64,000 nucleotides of DNA from Frigoriglobus tundricola (GTDB taxonomy: Bacteria; Planctomycetota; Planctomycetia; Gemmatales; Gemmataceae): positions 6,510,001-6,574,000 of the forward strand of contig NZ_CP053452.2 in assembly GCF_013128195.2 (NCBI RefSeq). Direction: 5' to 3'. The notes below the pieces were generated by a model. It was not told the DNA's origin. It made no database searches and saw nothing but the letters and a program-made list of their open reading frames with translations. Made by a program: the position numbers and the translations under genes. Numbering within the stretch: position 1 is the first letter of the stretch; every line of letters starts with the position of its first letter. Below, in pieces: positions 25,455-34,444 of this stretch.

Positions 25455-26507
25455 TTACGCTTGGCCCGGTGCGTCGGGCCGATCGGGACCAACCGCCTTC
25501 GCGGCGGCGTCGCGCATGTGCTGCACCTTCTGGGCGAGGTGCTGGTAGTGCCGCATGACCATGTCGGTGCTGGTGTGCCCGAGCAACTCGGCCACCTGGG
25601 CGATTCCGACCCCGTTAGTCAGGGCGTCCGTCGTGAATGTGTGCCGGTATGCGTAGGCGGTAAAGTGGGCCAGGTTCGGCAGCTTTTCCCGCAAGCGTCG
25701 GAACCGGCACCGGATCGCGTTCCGGGAGTACGCCCGGCCGGCCGGTCCGCGGAAGAGCGGGCCGGTGCGGTAGCGTTGGGCGAGCGTCCGGGTCAGTTCG
25801 AGCATGGCCGGGGACAGGTACACCACCCGTGGCTTGCCCGTCTGGTGGGCGGTCTTGTGCTCGGTGAGTTTCCAGATTCCCAGCACCAGATCGACGTGCT
25901 CGCTGGTGACCGCTGCCACCTCCCCCGGACGGCACCCGGTCTCCTGCATGGCGAACACGAACTGGCGGAACGGTTCGTCGGGGATCGCATCGAGAATTCC
26001 TTGCCGTTCCTCGGGGGTCAGAACCCGTTGCCGCTTCCCGCCCTTCGGCTTCTTGACCCCGCGGATGGGGCTAGCGGTGATGTAACCCTGCTCTTCGGCC
26101 CAGTTAAACGCCCGCTTCAGGATGCCGATGGCGTGCCGCCGGGAGTTCTTCCAGCCGGGGTGCGCGTCGAGCCACTTGGTGACGTGGAACGGCTTCACCT
26201 CGGCGATCATGAGCCGCCCGTGGTGGTCGCAGAAGCTCTGGAGGTAGTACCGGTGCCACTCGAACGTGTCCGGCTTGTGCAGCCGCTGGCTGGCATCGAG
26301 GAAGAGATCACAGACAGTCGCGACGGTGGGGTTGACGGTGGTCGGGCTGACGTGGCCCTCGTCGGCGACGAGGCGGCAGAAGGCGCGATACGCCTCCCGC
26401 TCGTTCTCCTTGCCCTTGACGAGTTTGACCTGTTTGCGCTGGCCGGGGGTGTCGAGTTGAGCGTACCACCAGCCGTCGAACGTGCGGAAGAAGGGCTTGC
26501 GGGGCAT
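25455..26507 (-). CDS. tyrosine recombinase/integrase
   Basis: A 350-residue phage-type integrase that should recombine attachment sites. The core-binding SAM-like domain spans about 55-145 (TVATVCDLFLDASQRLHKPD onward). The catalytic part has Arg193 in TGCRPGEVAAV, the second box TAYAYRHTF (Arg288; a Tyr stands where His is usual), His311 in LLGHTSTD and the nucleophile Tyr321 in MRHYQHLAQ. Transcription starts near the tRNA-like site at 26611 and runs inward, the standard orientation for an integrase at one end of an island. Confidence 0.93.
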   Translation of the reverse strand: MPRKPFFRTFDGWWYAQLDTPGQRKQVKLVKGKENEREAYRAFCRLVADEGHVSPTTVNPTVATVCDLFLDASQRLHKPDTFEWHRYYLQSFCDHHGRLMIAEVKPFHVTKWLDAHPGWKNSRRHAIGILKRAFNWAEEQGYITASPIRGVKKPKGGKRQRVLTPEERQGILDAIPDEPFRQFVFAMQETGCRPGEVAAVTSEHVDLVLGIWKLTEHKTAHQTGKPRVVYLSPAMLELTRTLAQRYRTGPLFRGPAGRAYSRNAIRCRFRRLREKLPNLAHFTAYAYRHTFTTDALTNGVGIAQVAELLGHTSTDMVMRHYQHLAQKVQHMRDAAAKAVGPDRPDAPGQA

Positions 26508-26610
26508 AAGACGAACCTCGGGGACCCCAGGAACGTGGGTTTCCGAAAGTTCATGCCTCGGGTTGCTGCAACTTTTGCTGCAAGTCGTGTAGACTGGTTG
26601 CAGAAAAGCC

Positions 26611-26634
26611 AGTCGGGCTGACAGGATTTGAACC
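26611..26634 (-). promoter_or_regulatory. candidate attachment site: tRNA 3'-end fragment
   Basis: On the minus strand this reads GGTTCAAATCCTGTCAGCCC then GACT: a T-loop (TTCAAAT), half T-stem (CCTGT) and 3' acceptor strand (CAGCCCG plus discriminator A). The other half of the T-stem is not conserved, so this is not a complete tRNA. It lies 104 bases upstream of the integrase start, next to repeats of TTGCTGCAA (about 26571-26605) that may be integrase sites. It probably marks the right end of the element. Confidence 0.6.
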
Positions 26635-27319
26635 TAAGTTCCGGCGACATTGCGGTCGCGTCCGGGTCACATCGCTGCCGCGTTGAACTCTCTCCTGGCG
26701 TAGGGTTTTGCATCACGGAACAGGCTTCATTTACAATGATATCGCGTTGGGGTCACACGGGCAATGCTGCCCACCCTGTGCCCACCCGGATCTGTTGAAA
26801 AAATCAAGTGGCGTACCGGTCAGTCCCGCAAGACCCGCATTCCACTGCGCGGTTGTCAACGCCCTTCGTTGACATCTTTCTGCGCGGAGGCGAAGCTACG
26901 GGCGCCGAACGAATGAGCGAACAGGTCGCGGCAGCGCACCAAGTGGTAGCCCCAGCTCCCCAGCTCCACCACCCGGCGGTTGAGAGCTTGAAAGGGGGCA
27001 GGCCCTTGCATGCCTTTAGGTCCCGGTCGATTCACTGATGAAGGTGCGGCCCGGTCTGCCGTTTAAGTTCACCCAACTGGTTACGCCAGGACCGTTGGGG
27101 TAGCCGATCTACGACAACCGCTCGACGTACTTGCTTGAATATGGGCGACAGAATTAAAATGTAGGCATGTACGACGAACCACCACCGGAAGTCGAGCGGT
27201 GCCCGTGTCGCTGCTCGGCTCACCCGACCACGCCTCTTTTTCCCAATTATTCCTTGCGGTCGTGAGTGCTTGGGGTTACCGTGTTAAAAAGCTTGTGAAC
27301 AGGATGAGAGCTAAAGCTA
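26635..27319. other. intergenic region beyond the att-like site
   Basis: About 685 bases with no convincing gene; ORFs here are short with atypical composition. It separates the element from the transglutaminase/Rhs region. GC falls toward 27200-27300. Nothing else could be supported. Confidence 0.45.
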
Positions 27320-28396
27320 ATGGCGCAACAAGCATCTGTGCCGCATTGGCGAAGGCTAGTTCATTTGCCTGATGAAGCCCTTGCCGGGTGCGACATTGCC
27401 GCAGTGAATTTGGCGTGTGCGGAAGGGTTACCGGGAGCCGAACAAATCGACCACAGTTATTGCCTGTACAAGCTGGACGATTGGGCGGATATGGTGAAGG
27501 AGTACACCACCCTTCTGATGCCGCAGTTCCGCCGCAAGCCAAAGGAATACGAGAACTCAGAGGCATTCTTCCGCACGCTGTCGCTGATTACCGTATTGCA
27601 ACGAGATTGCGGAGTCCTGTACAATCCGGCGAAGATTCCTGACGACGCCCCTTTCGACACCGCCGACACGTTCATTCACGGCATCATCCAGGGCGACGGC
27701 GGCACCTGTGCAACGATGCCGGTGGTGTATGCCGCAGTGGGTCGGCGGCTGGGCTATCCGATCAAGCTGGTTTCCACGAGGAGCAAGATGGCCGGGCACC
27801 TGTTCGCCCGATGGGACGATCCGACGACGGGCGAAAGATTTAACATTGAGGCAGCGGGGCACGGGCTGAGTACGCCATCCGACGACTATTACCGCAAAGG
27901 CCCAGGCGCAAGATATGACCTCCCTCCGGGTGCCGAAGAAGACGGGGGCTACCTGCGGTCGAAAACGCCCCGGATGGAACTGGCAAGCTTCTTGAGCAAT
28001 CGGGCATTCCGTTGGGAAAGTTTGGGAGACTGGTGGCGCTGTGTGGATGCGTGGGCGTGGGCATCGTCTCTTGTGCCGGACAGTCGGATCGTCCGAAATT
28101 CGCTGAAGACCTCAATGGTTCAGTGGGACAAGGAGCAGCGGGCACGAAAGCCGGTCGGCTTCCCACACCTTTTGGTCCGAGCGATCAAGCGACAGTTCCC
28201 GGAGTCGCTGCCGCTGGAGTTGGAGCAGGACATTTGCGGGCTAACGGCAACCCACAATATGCTCTCGGACCCTCGGCTCGAAGAAAAGTATTGGAAGCCG
28301 ATGCGGAACGGGGTTTGTCAGCGTATGCCATACCAAGCGGTTGCGGATTTCGCTCCCGATACTTCGTTTCTCATCAACCTACACTTTTACGCTTAA
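27320..28396 (+). CDS. transglutaminase-like cysteine protein
   Basis: A 358-residue protein with a transglutaminase-like core: the nucleophile is probably in GDGGTCATMPVVYAAVGRRL, the His in KMAGHLFARWDD, and the acid in ERFNIEAAGHG (Glu where Asp is usual). Such proteins act as cysteine proteases or amide cross-linkers. N-terminal and C-terminal regions are alpha-helical (PHWRRLVHLPDEALAGCDIA; FLSNRAFRWESLGDWWR, a TPR-like end). No signal peptide is seen. It precedes the Rhs C-terminal module by 10 bases and could process or cross-link such a toxin, or be an unrelated cargo gene. GC is lower than in the transfer genes. Confidence 0.7.
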   Translation: MAQQASVPHWRRLVHLPDEALAGCDIAAVNLACAEGLPGAEQIDHSYCLYKLDDWADMVKEYTTLLMPQFRRKPKEYENSEAFFRTLSLITVLQRDCGVLYNPAKIPDDAPFDTADTFIHGIIQGDGGTCATMPVVYAAVGRRLGYPIKLVSTRSKMAGHLFARWDDPTTGERFNIEAAGHGLSTPSDDYYRKGPGARYDLPPGAEEDGGYLRSKTPRMELASFLSNRAFRWESLGDWWRCVDAWAWASSLVPDSRIVRNSLKTSMVQWDKEQRARKPVGFPHLLVRAIKRQFPESLPLELEQDICGLTATHNMLSDPRLEEKYWKPMRNGVCQRMPYQAVADFAPDTSFLINLHFYA

Positions 28397-28406
28397 AGGA
28401 TGAACT

Positions 28407-29030
28407 ATGTACGATCCCAGTATCGGACGGTGGTTAACTCCCGATCCGACCGGCTTTTCTGCCGGGGACGTAGACCTGTATCGCTTCGTGGGAAATAATC
28501 CGGTCAATGCGACCGATCCGAGCGGTTTAGCAGAATTGTTTGGCCTTCAGAAGAAACTGGACGCTGCGACAAGGGATAGCTGGAAGAACGATCCGGCAAG
28601 CTACAAGGACAAGTTGATCGTAGTTCCTGATAATCCCGACATCGAAGCGACACTTAAAAAAATTGGAATTAAGAAAGGCGAACTGTTCAAGTATGTGGTC
28701 ACGAAGGACGGCAAAGTTGTTTTCTTTAGGCATGAAATCAATCATCCTTTCGGCCCCGCACAAGCAGGCGGCGAGGTCGGAGAGGATGTTCTGGCCGCTG
28801 GATATGCACGATATTACGGAAAGCTCGGCGATGAAGAGCGACTGATTTTTGATACAATTACCGGCCATTACAAGATCAAGGACGAAAGCGATGCTCGCAA
28901 AAAAGCCGCTCAGGATCAAGCTAAAGAGGCATTTAAGAAGATCGGAATTCCCGGCGCAAGGTGGGAGAGGGATGACAGAAAAGGAGTTGAAAACTTCCTC
29001 GATACGGAGCCGAAACGGAAAGATAAGTAG
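28407..29030 (+). CDS. orphan Rhs C-terminal module (polymorphic toxin-like)
   Basis: A 207-residue protein that begins directly at the Rhs core boundary: MYDPSIGRWLTPDPTGFSAG, then LYRFVGNNPVNATDPSGL. The remaining ~160 residues are a variable C-terminal domain (KYVVTKDGKVVFFRHEINH, IFDTITGHYKIKDES), as in Rhs toxin cassettes. The ITGHYK text is like GHY motifs in some predicted toxin domains, but I cannot name the family. It has its own ribosome-binding site (AAAGGA, 6 bases before ATG), so it is translated as a separate gene or is a displaced tip left by recombination. No immunity gene is certain; 30195 is a candidate, now separated by an IS. Confidence 0.75.
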   Translation: MYDPSIGRWLTPDPTGFSAGDVDLYRFVGNNPVNATDPSGLAELFGLQKKLDAATRDSWKNDPASYKDKLIVVPDNPDIEATLKKIGIKKGELFKYVVTKDGKVVFFRHEINHPFGPAQAGGEVGEDVLAAGYARYYGKLGDEERLIFDTITGHYKIKDESDARKKAAQDQAKEAFKKIGIPGARWERDDRKGVENFLDTEPKRKDK

Positions 29031-29052
29031 TTGATATTCGCATTAATCTTAT

Positions 29053-30102
29053 CTAAGCAGGTAGCCAAAAGCTCCCAGATAACACACCGGCCAATCGGAG
29101 GTGTTGGGTGGGCGTCATCTGGAACAACTCGTCGTGTACTCGGCCCAAGCTCTGGCTCAGGTCCGGTGTCGGCTCGTTAGCCAACACGCGCCCCTTGACG
29201 TGGCGCCACAGCCCCTCCACCGAGTTCAACTCCGGGCACGCGGTCGGCAAGAACCGCATCTCGATCCCCGACTGCGCCGCCAGTTGGCGCGACCGCTTGG
29301 CCGTGTGCGGGCTACCCCGAGCGACGACCAGCACCAACTTCCACCCGCGCCACCAACTGCGGATGCTCCGCAGGTGCTCTTGGAACGCGTCCTGGTTCCA
29401 CTGGGCCGCTTCGTCTAACCACACCGCCCCGGTCCGGGCGTTGAGCGCCCCGAAGACCACGCGATGGTCGCGGTTGCCGGTAATCGGCACCTCGGCCTGC
29501 TCCCCGATCTTCGACCAGCACGCCCGCAACGGCGGGGTCTGGGTCAGGATCGTGGCGTCGGAGAACACCACGACCGTGAGCGTGCGCCCCTTCAGTCCCC
29601 TCTGGAGCTCCCTTTGGCCTGGCGCAAGTTCGGGTCCCGGCGCGACAGCACGAATCGGGGGCGCTTCCACCGGTAACCCAGCCCGTGCAGGGCGCGCCGA
29701 ACCGTGCGTGCCGACACCTCCAGTTGGTGCTCGCGGGCCAGGTGCGCCACCAGTAGCGGGGTGGTCCAGTTCGGGTGCCGGTACCCGTGTGCAGTCGGGG
29801 TTGTGGACATCAGCGCCGTCAGCTTCTGGGTTATCTGGTCTCGCTGATCTGGGGGCCGGCCCGAGCGCTCTGCGTCGCGGAGGCGCTGGTCCTTGGGCCG
29901 CTGGGCGTTCCTCCACCGGGCGGCCCAGGCATACACGGTGGACCGGCTCACCCGATACCGGGCCGCCACTTGGTCCGGCTTCTGCCCCGTCGGCCAGGTC
30001 CAACAGGGCCAGCGCGCGGCGCGTTTCCCGGGCGTCGGTGCTGTGCCGCGCGGCCTGTTCGAACGTTTCCCGATCCCGAGCGGTTAGCTTCACAGCCGCC
30101 AT
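29053..30102 (-). pseudogene. IS630-family transposase with two frameshifts
   Basis: The transposase reads in three pieces. MAAVKLTARDRETFEQAARH starts at 30102. The frame must shift at a CCCC run (29985-29988) to continue as QKPDQVAARYRVSRSTVYAW. It then shifts back near AAAGGG (minus strand, about 29610-29615) to reach the catalytic part, LTVVVFSDATIL through GSPHTAKRSR and LPTACPELNSVEGLW. The second shift sits where IS630 elements often use programmed slippage. The first adds one base and probably breaks the gene. The first Asp is in VVFSDATIL and the Glu in LNSVEGLW, but the second Asp region reads VVARGSPHT. Confidence 0.7.
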
Positions 30103-30168
30103 CGCTATCGCCCTCCAGGGCCATAACTTAGGGACGGATGCAGCGTCCGGTAACTTCTGTCCCCTACT
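29056..30168 (-). mobile_element. IS630-family element between the Rhs module and a membrane-anchored protein
   Basis: Ends are diverged inverted repeats: AGCAGGTAGCCAAAAGCTCC on the left and AGTAGGGGACAGAAGTTACC on the right when reverse-complemented, each preceded by TA (29054-29055 and 30169-30170), the IS630 target. It inserts 24 bases after the Rhs-module stop. The boundaries are set by eye and may be off by a few bases. Confidence 0.6.
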
Positions 30169-30194
30169 TAAATCTACGCCCGCTGGGTGCAAAT

Positions 30195-30647
30195 ATGAAG
30201 CGACGTGTATTTTTTGCAATTTTGCTTCTTATTTGTACAGTAGTCGCTTACACGTTAGCACTGTACCTTTCTACGCCTGAAGCGAAATCTCGGAAGGTAT
30301 TCCGACATAACTTAGTTAGAAATTCTCCGAATTGGCATACATTCGACCTTGCCTATTCGCCATCTCCGGGCTGTGGATATACCGCAACGGCAATATGGAA
30401 GAAGGGAGAAGAGGCGTATGCCTTTTCAGGCTTACGCCATCCCGACTCGATTGGCGGGACGGCAGTGAGTGTATATAGCGTCAAGGACGGTCGCATAGAT
30501 GACACTAAATTCCTTGTATGGTATCGCTTTACAACCGATAGGCACTTATCTAAAATTGAAGTGGGCGAGGGGATAGAATCTGAAATGGATTGGGCCAAAT
30601 CTGTTGCCCAAGAGTTTGTTAATGCCATGCCTGATTATATTGAATAG
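30195..30647 (+). CDS. membrane-anchored or exported hypothetical protein
   Basis: A 150-residue protein with an N-terminal hydrophobic helix (MKRRVFFAILLLICTVVAYT, then LALYL) and a small mixed domain (YSPSPGCGYTATAIWKKGEE, TKFLVWYRFTTDRHLSKIE) ending MPDYIE. Base composition is lower in GC, as for the Rhs module. Before the IS630 insertion it would have lain about 160 bases behind that module, so it is a possible immunity protein. No family evidence supports this. Start chosen at 30195, the ATG that begins the signal/anchor. Confidence 0.6.
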   Translation: MKRRVFFAILLLICTVVAYTLALYLSTPEAKSRKVFRHNLVRNSPNWHTFDLAYSPSPGCGYTATAIWKKGEEAYAFSGLRHPDSIGGTAVSVYSVKDGRIDDTKFLVWYRFTTDRHLSKIEVGEGIESEMDWAKSVAQEFVNAMPDYIE

Positions 30648-30676
30648 TAATCGGCTTCGCTGTGTCCATGCTTCGG

Positions 30677-30835
30677 TCACTTCGGCACGTCCGCCATCGC
30701 TTCGAGGATGCTGCGGAGCTTGGTCACGTCCTCGAACTCTTCCTCAATCTTCAAGAGCATGGCGAGCAAGGCGTCGGACTTCATGTTGATCGCCGTGGCT
30801 ATTACCCCGGCGTGAAAGTTGCTCACAAATGCCAT
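30677..30835 (-). CDS. possible 52-residue hypothetical protein
   Basis: MAFVSNFHAGVIATAINMKS followed by a helical C-terminus (LLKIEEEFEDVTKLRSILEA). The amino-acid composition is normal and unlike the arginine-rich noise of non-coding frames here, which is the only support. It is divergent from the IS630 fragment at 30873. Confidence 0.35.
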   Translation of the reverse strand: MAFVSNFHAGVIATAINMKSDALLAMLLKIEEEFEDVTKLRSILEAMADVPK

Positions 30836-30872
30836 GAGACGATTTCCCATTCGCCCAGCGGAGGTAGGTATC

Positions 30873-31285
30873 ATGGCGATCCTGCTGCCCGACGCCCGTG
30901 AACTGTCCGATGAGGTGCTTGAAGCCTTGCGCCTGCGTGCGGTGCGGGGTTGCGAGTTGGGGTTTACCGAAGCGGACGTGGCCGCGTTGCTGGGCGTGTG
31001 CCGCGAAACGGTCTCGCGTTGGTGGGCGGCCTACGCCCGAGACGGACTCACCGCTCTCCCCCAGGACCGCACCGGGCGACCGACCGGTACGGGTCGAACC
31101 CTTTCGGACCAACAGGCCCAACAGATCCAAGCGCGGCTCAATGGTCACAGCCCCGAAGATCTGGGCATTCCGGCCCCGTTGTGGACCCGGCGCGCGGTGC
31201 AGCAGTTGATTCAGAACGAGTTGGGGATCGCCATGCCGGTCCGCACCGTGGGCTCGTACCTGCACCGCTGGGGGTACACGGCCAC
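30873..31285 (+). pseudogene. 5' fragment of an IS630-family transposase
   Basis: The N-terminal DNA-binding half is preserved: MAILLPDARELSDEVLEALR, the HTH FTEADVAALLGVCRETVSRW, then ARLNGHSPEDLGIPAPLWTR and VRTVGSYLHRWGYTA. Homology to IS630 ends there, at about 31285, and the frame runs on without meaning to 31457. The catalytic DDE part is absent. A good GGAGGTAGG ribosome-binding site precedes the start. It is a different IS630 lineage from the other elements in the window. Confidence 0.75.
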
Positions 31286-31380
31286 CCGCGTCGCATCGAG
31301 CCGCACCTTTAACGGTGTCGTTTACCAAGAAAGTTCGGATCCATCTCGACGCGTAACCGATCAATTTTCGGTGACGCATT

Positions 31381-32901
31381 TCACCTATCGATTTCCAAGT
31401 GAAATGGCTTGTTTTGATCGCACAACTTCAGGCGATATCGAACTGCGTCACCGTTGATCTTGGCATACTCTGGATTTTTTAGCAGTATCTGCAGCAACTT
31501 GGATGCGTCATCAAACTGACCAGATTCGGAATAAGCTGCGGCAAGGATCTCAATATATCCCATGTTTTTCCAGTTCAGGATCTCACACGCTTGACGAGCA
31601 TCCGCAACTGACGCTTTACCGTCGCGAAAGGTTCCCACTGGACACGTCGCCCGGAATAGCGCGCGGTCGATGAGTGCTTTTGGATTATTGGGAGAAAGTC
31701 GGATCGCCTGATCAAGATCAGCGAGCGCCTTACCCCATTCTTCCTTGTATTTCCAAACAGCAGCACGGTTAATGAAAGCGTCCGCATCTAGGGGTGTAAG
31801 GCGCACCCGCTCATTGTGGTCGGCGAGTGACCTATCCCATTCACCTTTCATACCCCATGCGCAACCTCTGGCGGTAAATGCGTGCGGCTGAGTTGGCATC
31901 AATTGGATGACAGCGTCGAAGTCGGCAATGGCTTTCTCGAAGTCCCACTTTGCACCCCAAGTGATTCCCCTCTGGAGCAGAGCGTGCGTGTGCTTTGGAT
32001 TAAGGCGAAGGGCCTGATTCAAATCGGTCATCGCCTTGTCATACTGCCCTTTCGCATGCCACAGCATGGCGCGTCGCACAAGAGCCTCGGGATTTTCAGG
32101 ATCGAGCCGAATCGCCAAGTTAAAATCTTCGACAGCCCGATTCCATTCACCTCGTACCGCCCAACTGGTTCCACGCATAAGATAATTCAATCCATCATTA
32201 GGCTTGAGACGAATCGCCATTTCAATATCTGATGATCCTTTGTCTAATTGGCCTGCAGCCTCCCATGCTACCGAACGGAGAGCGTAGCCTGTCGAGAAGC
32301 TAGGATCCTGTTGGAGTGCCTTATTGAGATCCTTGAAGCCCTGAGTGAGTTCTCCCCGAGTGATCCGGACATATCCGAGGCAGGCGAGAGCATCCGCATC
32401 GACGGGAGCCAAGCGAACGGCATCTTGTGCGTCGGTTAACGCTCGGTCTCGTTGGAACAACTCAAGTCGAATGAGTGCCCTTTGCGAATATGCTCGCGCA
32501 TTCTTTGAATCCAAGCGGATGGCTTCGTTCAAGTCTGCACTGGCTTTGTCCCACTCCTGTTTGCGACTCCAGGCGCGCCCTCGTTCACAGAAAGCGATCG
32601 AGCTTTTGGGTTCAAAACAAATAATCTGATCCCAATCGGCAATCGCTTTGCTCCATCTTCCCTGATTAGCCCAGCACTCAGCCCGTCCGATGAGAATGCC
32701 CGTACTTGTCGGATTGAGACGGAGGGCTGCATTGTAATCTTGGATAGCTTTGTCCCACTCTCCTTTCACCTTCGCTGCTTCAGCCTGCCGAATAAACTCA
32801 AGAGCCGTTGACGGCTCGGATGGCTTGGCTTCCGCTACCCCCGAGGCGAACACACTCGCAACCGAAAGTGCCGTTACCAAAACCTGGAGGCGAAGCATCA
32901 T
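31381..32901 (-). CDS. exported TPR-repeat protein
   Basis: A 506-residue protein with a signal peptide (MMLRLQVLVTALSVASVFAS, cleavage near GVAEA) and about twelve tetratricopeptide repeats of 34 residues, each like GEWDKAIQDYNAALRLNP or GQYDKAMTDLNQALRLNP. TPR solenoids bind proteins; planctomycetes have many such periplasmic ones. I chose the start at 32901 because it begins the signal peptide; the in-frame extension upstream has no such feature. The 3' end (FHLEIDR) is complete. It lies between two IS630 remnants. Confidence 0.85.
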   Translation of the reverse strand: MMLRLQVLVTALSVASVFASGVAEAKPSEPSTALEFIRQAEAAKVKGEWDKAIQDYNAALRLNPTSTGILIGRAECWANQGRWSKAIADWDQIICFEPKSSIAFCERGRAWSRKQEWDKASADLNEAIRLDSKNARAYSQRALIRLELFQRDRALTDAQDAVRLAPVDADALACLGYVRITRGELTQGFKDLNKALQQDPSFSTGYALRSVAWEAAGQLDKGSSDIEMAIRLKPNDGLNYLMRGTSWAVRGEWNRAVEDFNLAIRLDPENPEALVRRAMLWHAKGQYDKAMTDLNQALRLNPKHTHALLQRGITWGAKWDFEKAIADFDAVIQLMPTQPHAFTARGCAWGMKGEWDRSLADHNERVRLTPLDADAFINRAAVWKYKEEWGKALADLDQAIRLSPNNPKALIDRALFRATCPVGTFRDGKASVADARQACEILNWKNMGYIEILAAAYSESGQFDDASKLLQILLKNPEYAKINGDAVRYRLKLCDQNKPFHLEIDR

Positions 32902-33040
32902 TGAACCGCTCCTAAAATGAACATCCCCCGTTGAATAATGCCAAACTTCATCAAAATCAAGACCACCTGTCAACGCGAGGCCCCTCGACTCATGCTTGCC
33001 TCGGTCTAAATGCCTCCCGGTGAAGGCGAAAACGGTGCCT

Positions 33041-34326
33041 AAGTGGTCCGTTTCACAAATAACGTCCGAGTTAGCCGAGGCTGTCGCCAGCGATTTGCAA
33101 CTCGGCGAAATGGGGTTTCACCCGTTGTAACCACCGTTCCAATTTTTCGCGAGTGAACTTCCACTGAAACGGCTTCGGACTGCGGTTGCTCAACTCCTCG
33201 TACAACCGCAGTCGCACCCGCAGTTCTTCCAAGTTCGCGAAGTCATTGGGCGTCAGCACCTTTCGCTGGACCATCGAAAAGTACACCTCGGCCTGGTTCA
33301 GCCAACTCGCATGAACCGGCGTGTGCAACAACACGATCCGCCGGTCACGCTTCTTCAAACGCTGAATCGATGTCCGACCGCGATGCGAACTCCCATTATC
33401 CACGACCAAGAACAGTCGCTCGGCTGCCGCGTACGCGGCACTCTCCAGAAGCTGGTCGACCAGCCGACCGAACGGAACGATTCCCGTTTTCGCCTCGCAC
33501 CGACCGGTCACGATCCCGCGATGCACATCCCACGCGGCCAGGTATTGCAACGCCCCGCCTCGCTTGTACTCCGGCTCGACTCGCCGTCGCCGACCGGGTT
33601 TCGGTGCCGGCCCCGGGTGCTTGCGTTGCCGGGCTTGAATGCTGGTCTTCTCGTCGCAGGACAGCACAAAGTCCTTCGGCCCCAGCGGCTCACCGTTCCA
33701 CACACCCGCGTACAAATCGAAGACCGGCCCGGCCTTTTTGCGGAACTGCCGATCGCGAGGAAAGATCCAGTGCTCGTATTGCCACGGCTTGATGGCGTCC
33801 TCATCGAGTGTCCGCCACACGGTACTCTTGCTCATCGGCTCCGCGAGCAATCGATTCGCTCGCCGCGTCAGATCGGCCAGCGACTGTCGGCTCAAGGGCT
33901 CGCCGGTTTCGGCCACGCTCTGACAGGCGGTAGCGACCACCAGCGCTCGATCCATCGGGGGAAAAAGTGGTCTTGCGACCTCGACCTTCGTGGTCGTCCA
34001 CGGTGAAATCGCCCGCCCCCCAACGTTGTCGCCAGCGCCGCACCTGGCGTTCGGAAAGTCCGACGCGAGACCCGGCCTCGGCATTGCTGAGGGTAGGCTG
34101 TTCGTGGATCAACAACACGAGTCGAAAGCGTTGAGCCTCTTGAACGAGTACCGTTCGTCGTCGCACGACGATGCGAGCCTGTTGCAAAAAGACGTCCGGG
34201 AAGGTACAGACTTTGGGTCGCGGTCCGGGCATGAGTCACGTCCGTGAAAATCGGGTGTGCGATCATGCCGGTGGACACAACCGAAGGTCCAGATCAACTC
34301 GGACGTTATTTGTGAAACGGACCACT
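33041..34326 (-). mobile_element. IS630-family element with ~31-bp inverted repeats
   Basis: Both ends carry the same sequence, starting AGTGGTCCGTTTCACAAATA (left, 33041) with the reverse complement ending at 34326 or one base earlier. The match continues through CGTCCGAGTT. TA adjoins each end (33039-33040 and 34326-34327), within one base. It carries one transposase gene in two overlapping frames. Confidence 0.85.
33071..34232 (-). CDS. IS630-family transposase in two frames (probable programmed frameshift)
   Basis: The first frame (34232 inward) encodes the HTH part: QRFRLVLLIHEQPTLSNAEA, then VGLSERQVRRWRQRW and GRGRKTTF. The second frame carries the catalytic part: ALVVATACQSVAETGEPLSR, FVLSCDEKTSIQARQRKHPG (first Asp), LFLVVDNGSSHRGR (second Asp) and HASWLNQAEVYFS (Glu). 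The frames join at TTTTTCCCCC on the coding strand (33957-33966), a slippery run used by related IS630 elements. With slippage the product is complete and probably active. Confidence 0.82.
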
Positions 34327-34444
34327 AAGATCACCCTGGTTGAATCGGCCTTCTCATACGGCAGTTTATTTTGCCATCATCTCCGGTGGAAACACTGGGG
34401 GCGTCCACCGGAGGTGACGTCATGCCAGGGGCTGCCAAGGTCAC

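Noticed and set aside
26600..26690. A possible complete tRNA gene
   Set aside because: Only the T-loop and 3' acceptor strand are present; no anticodon arm or 5' acceptor strand can be folded.
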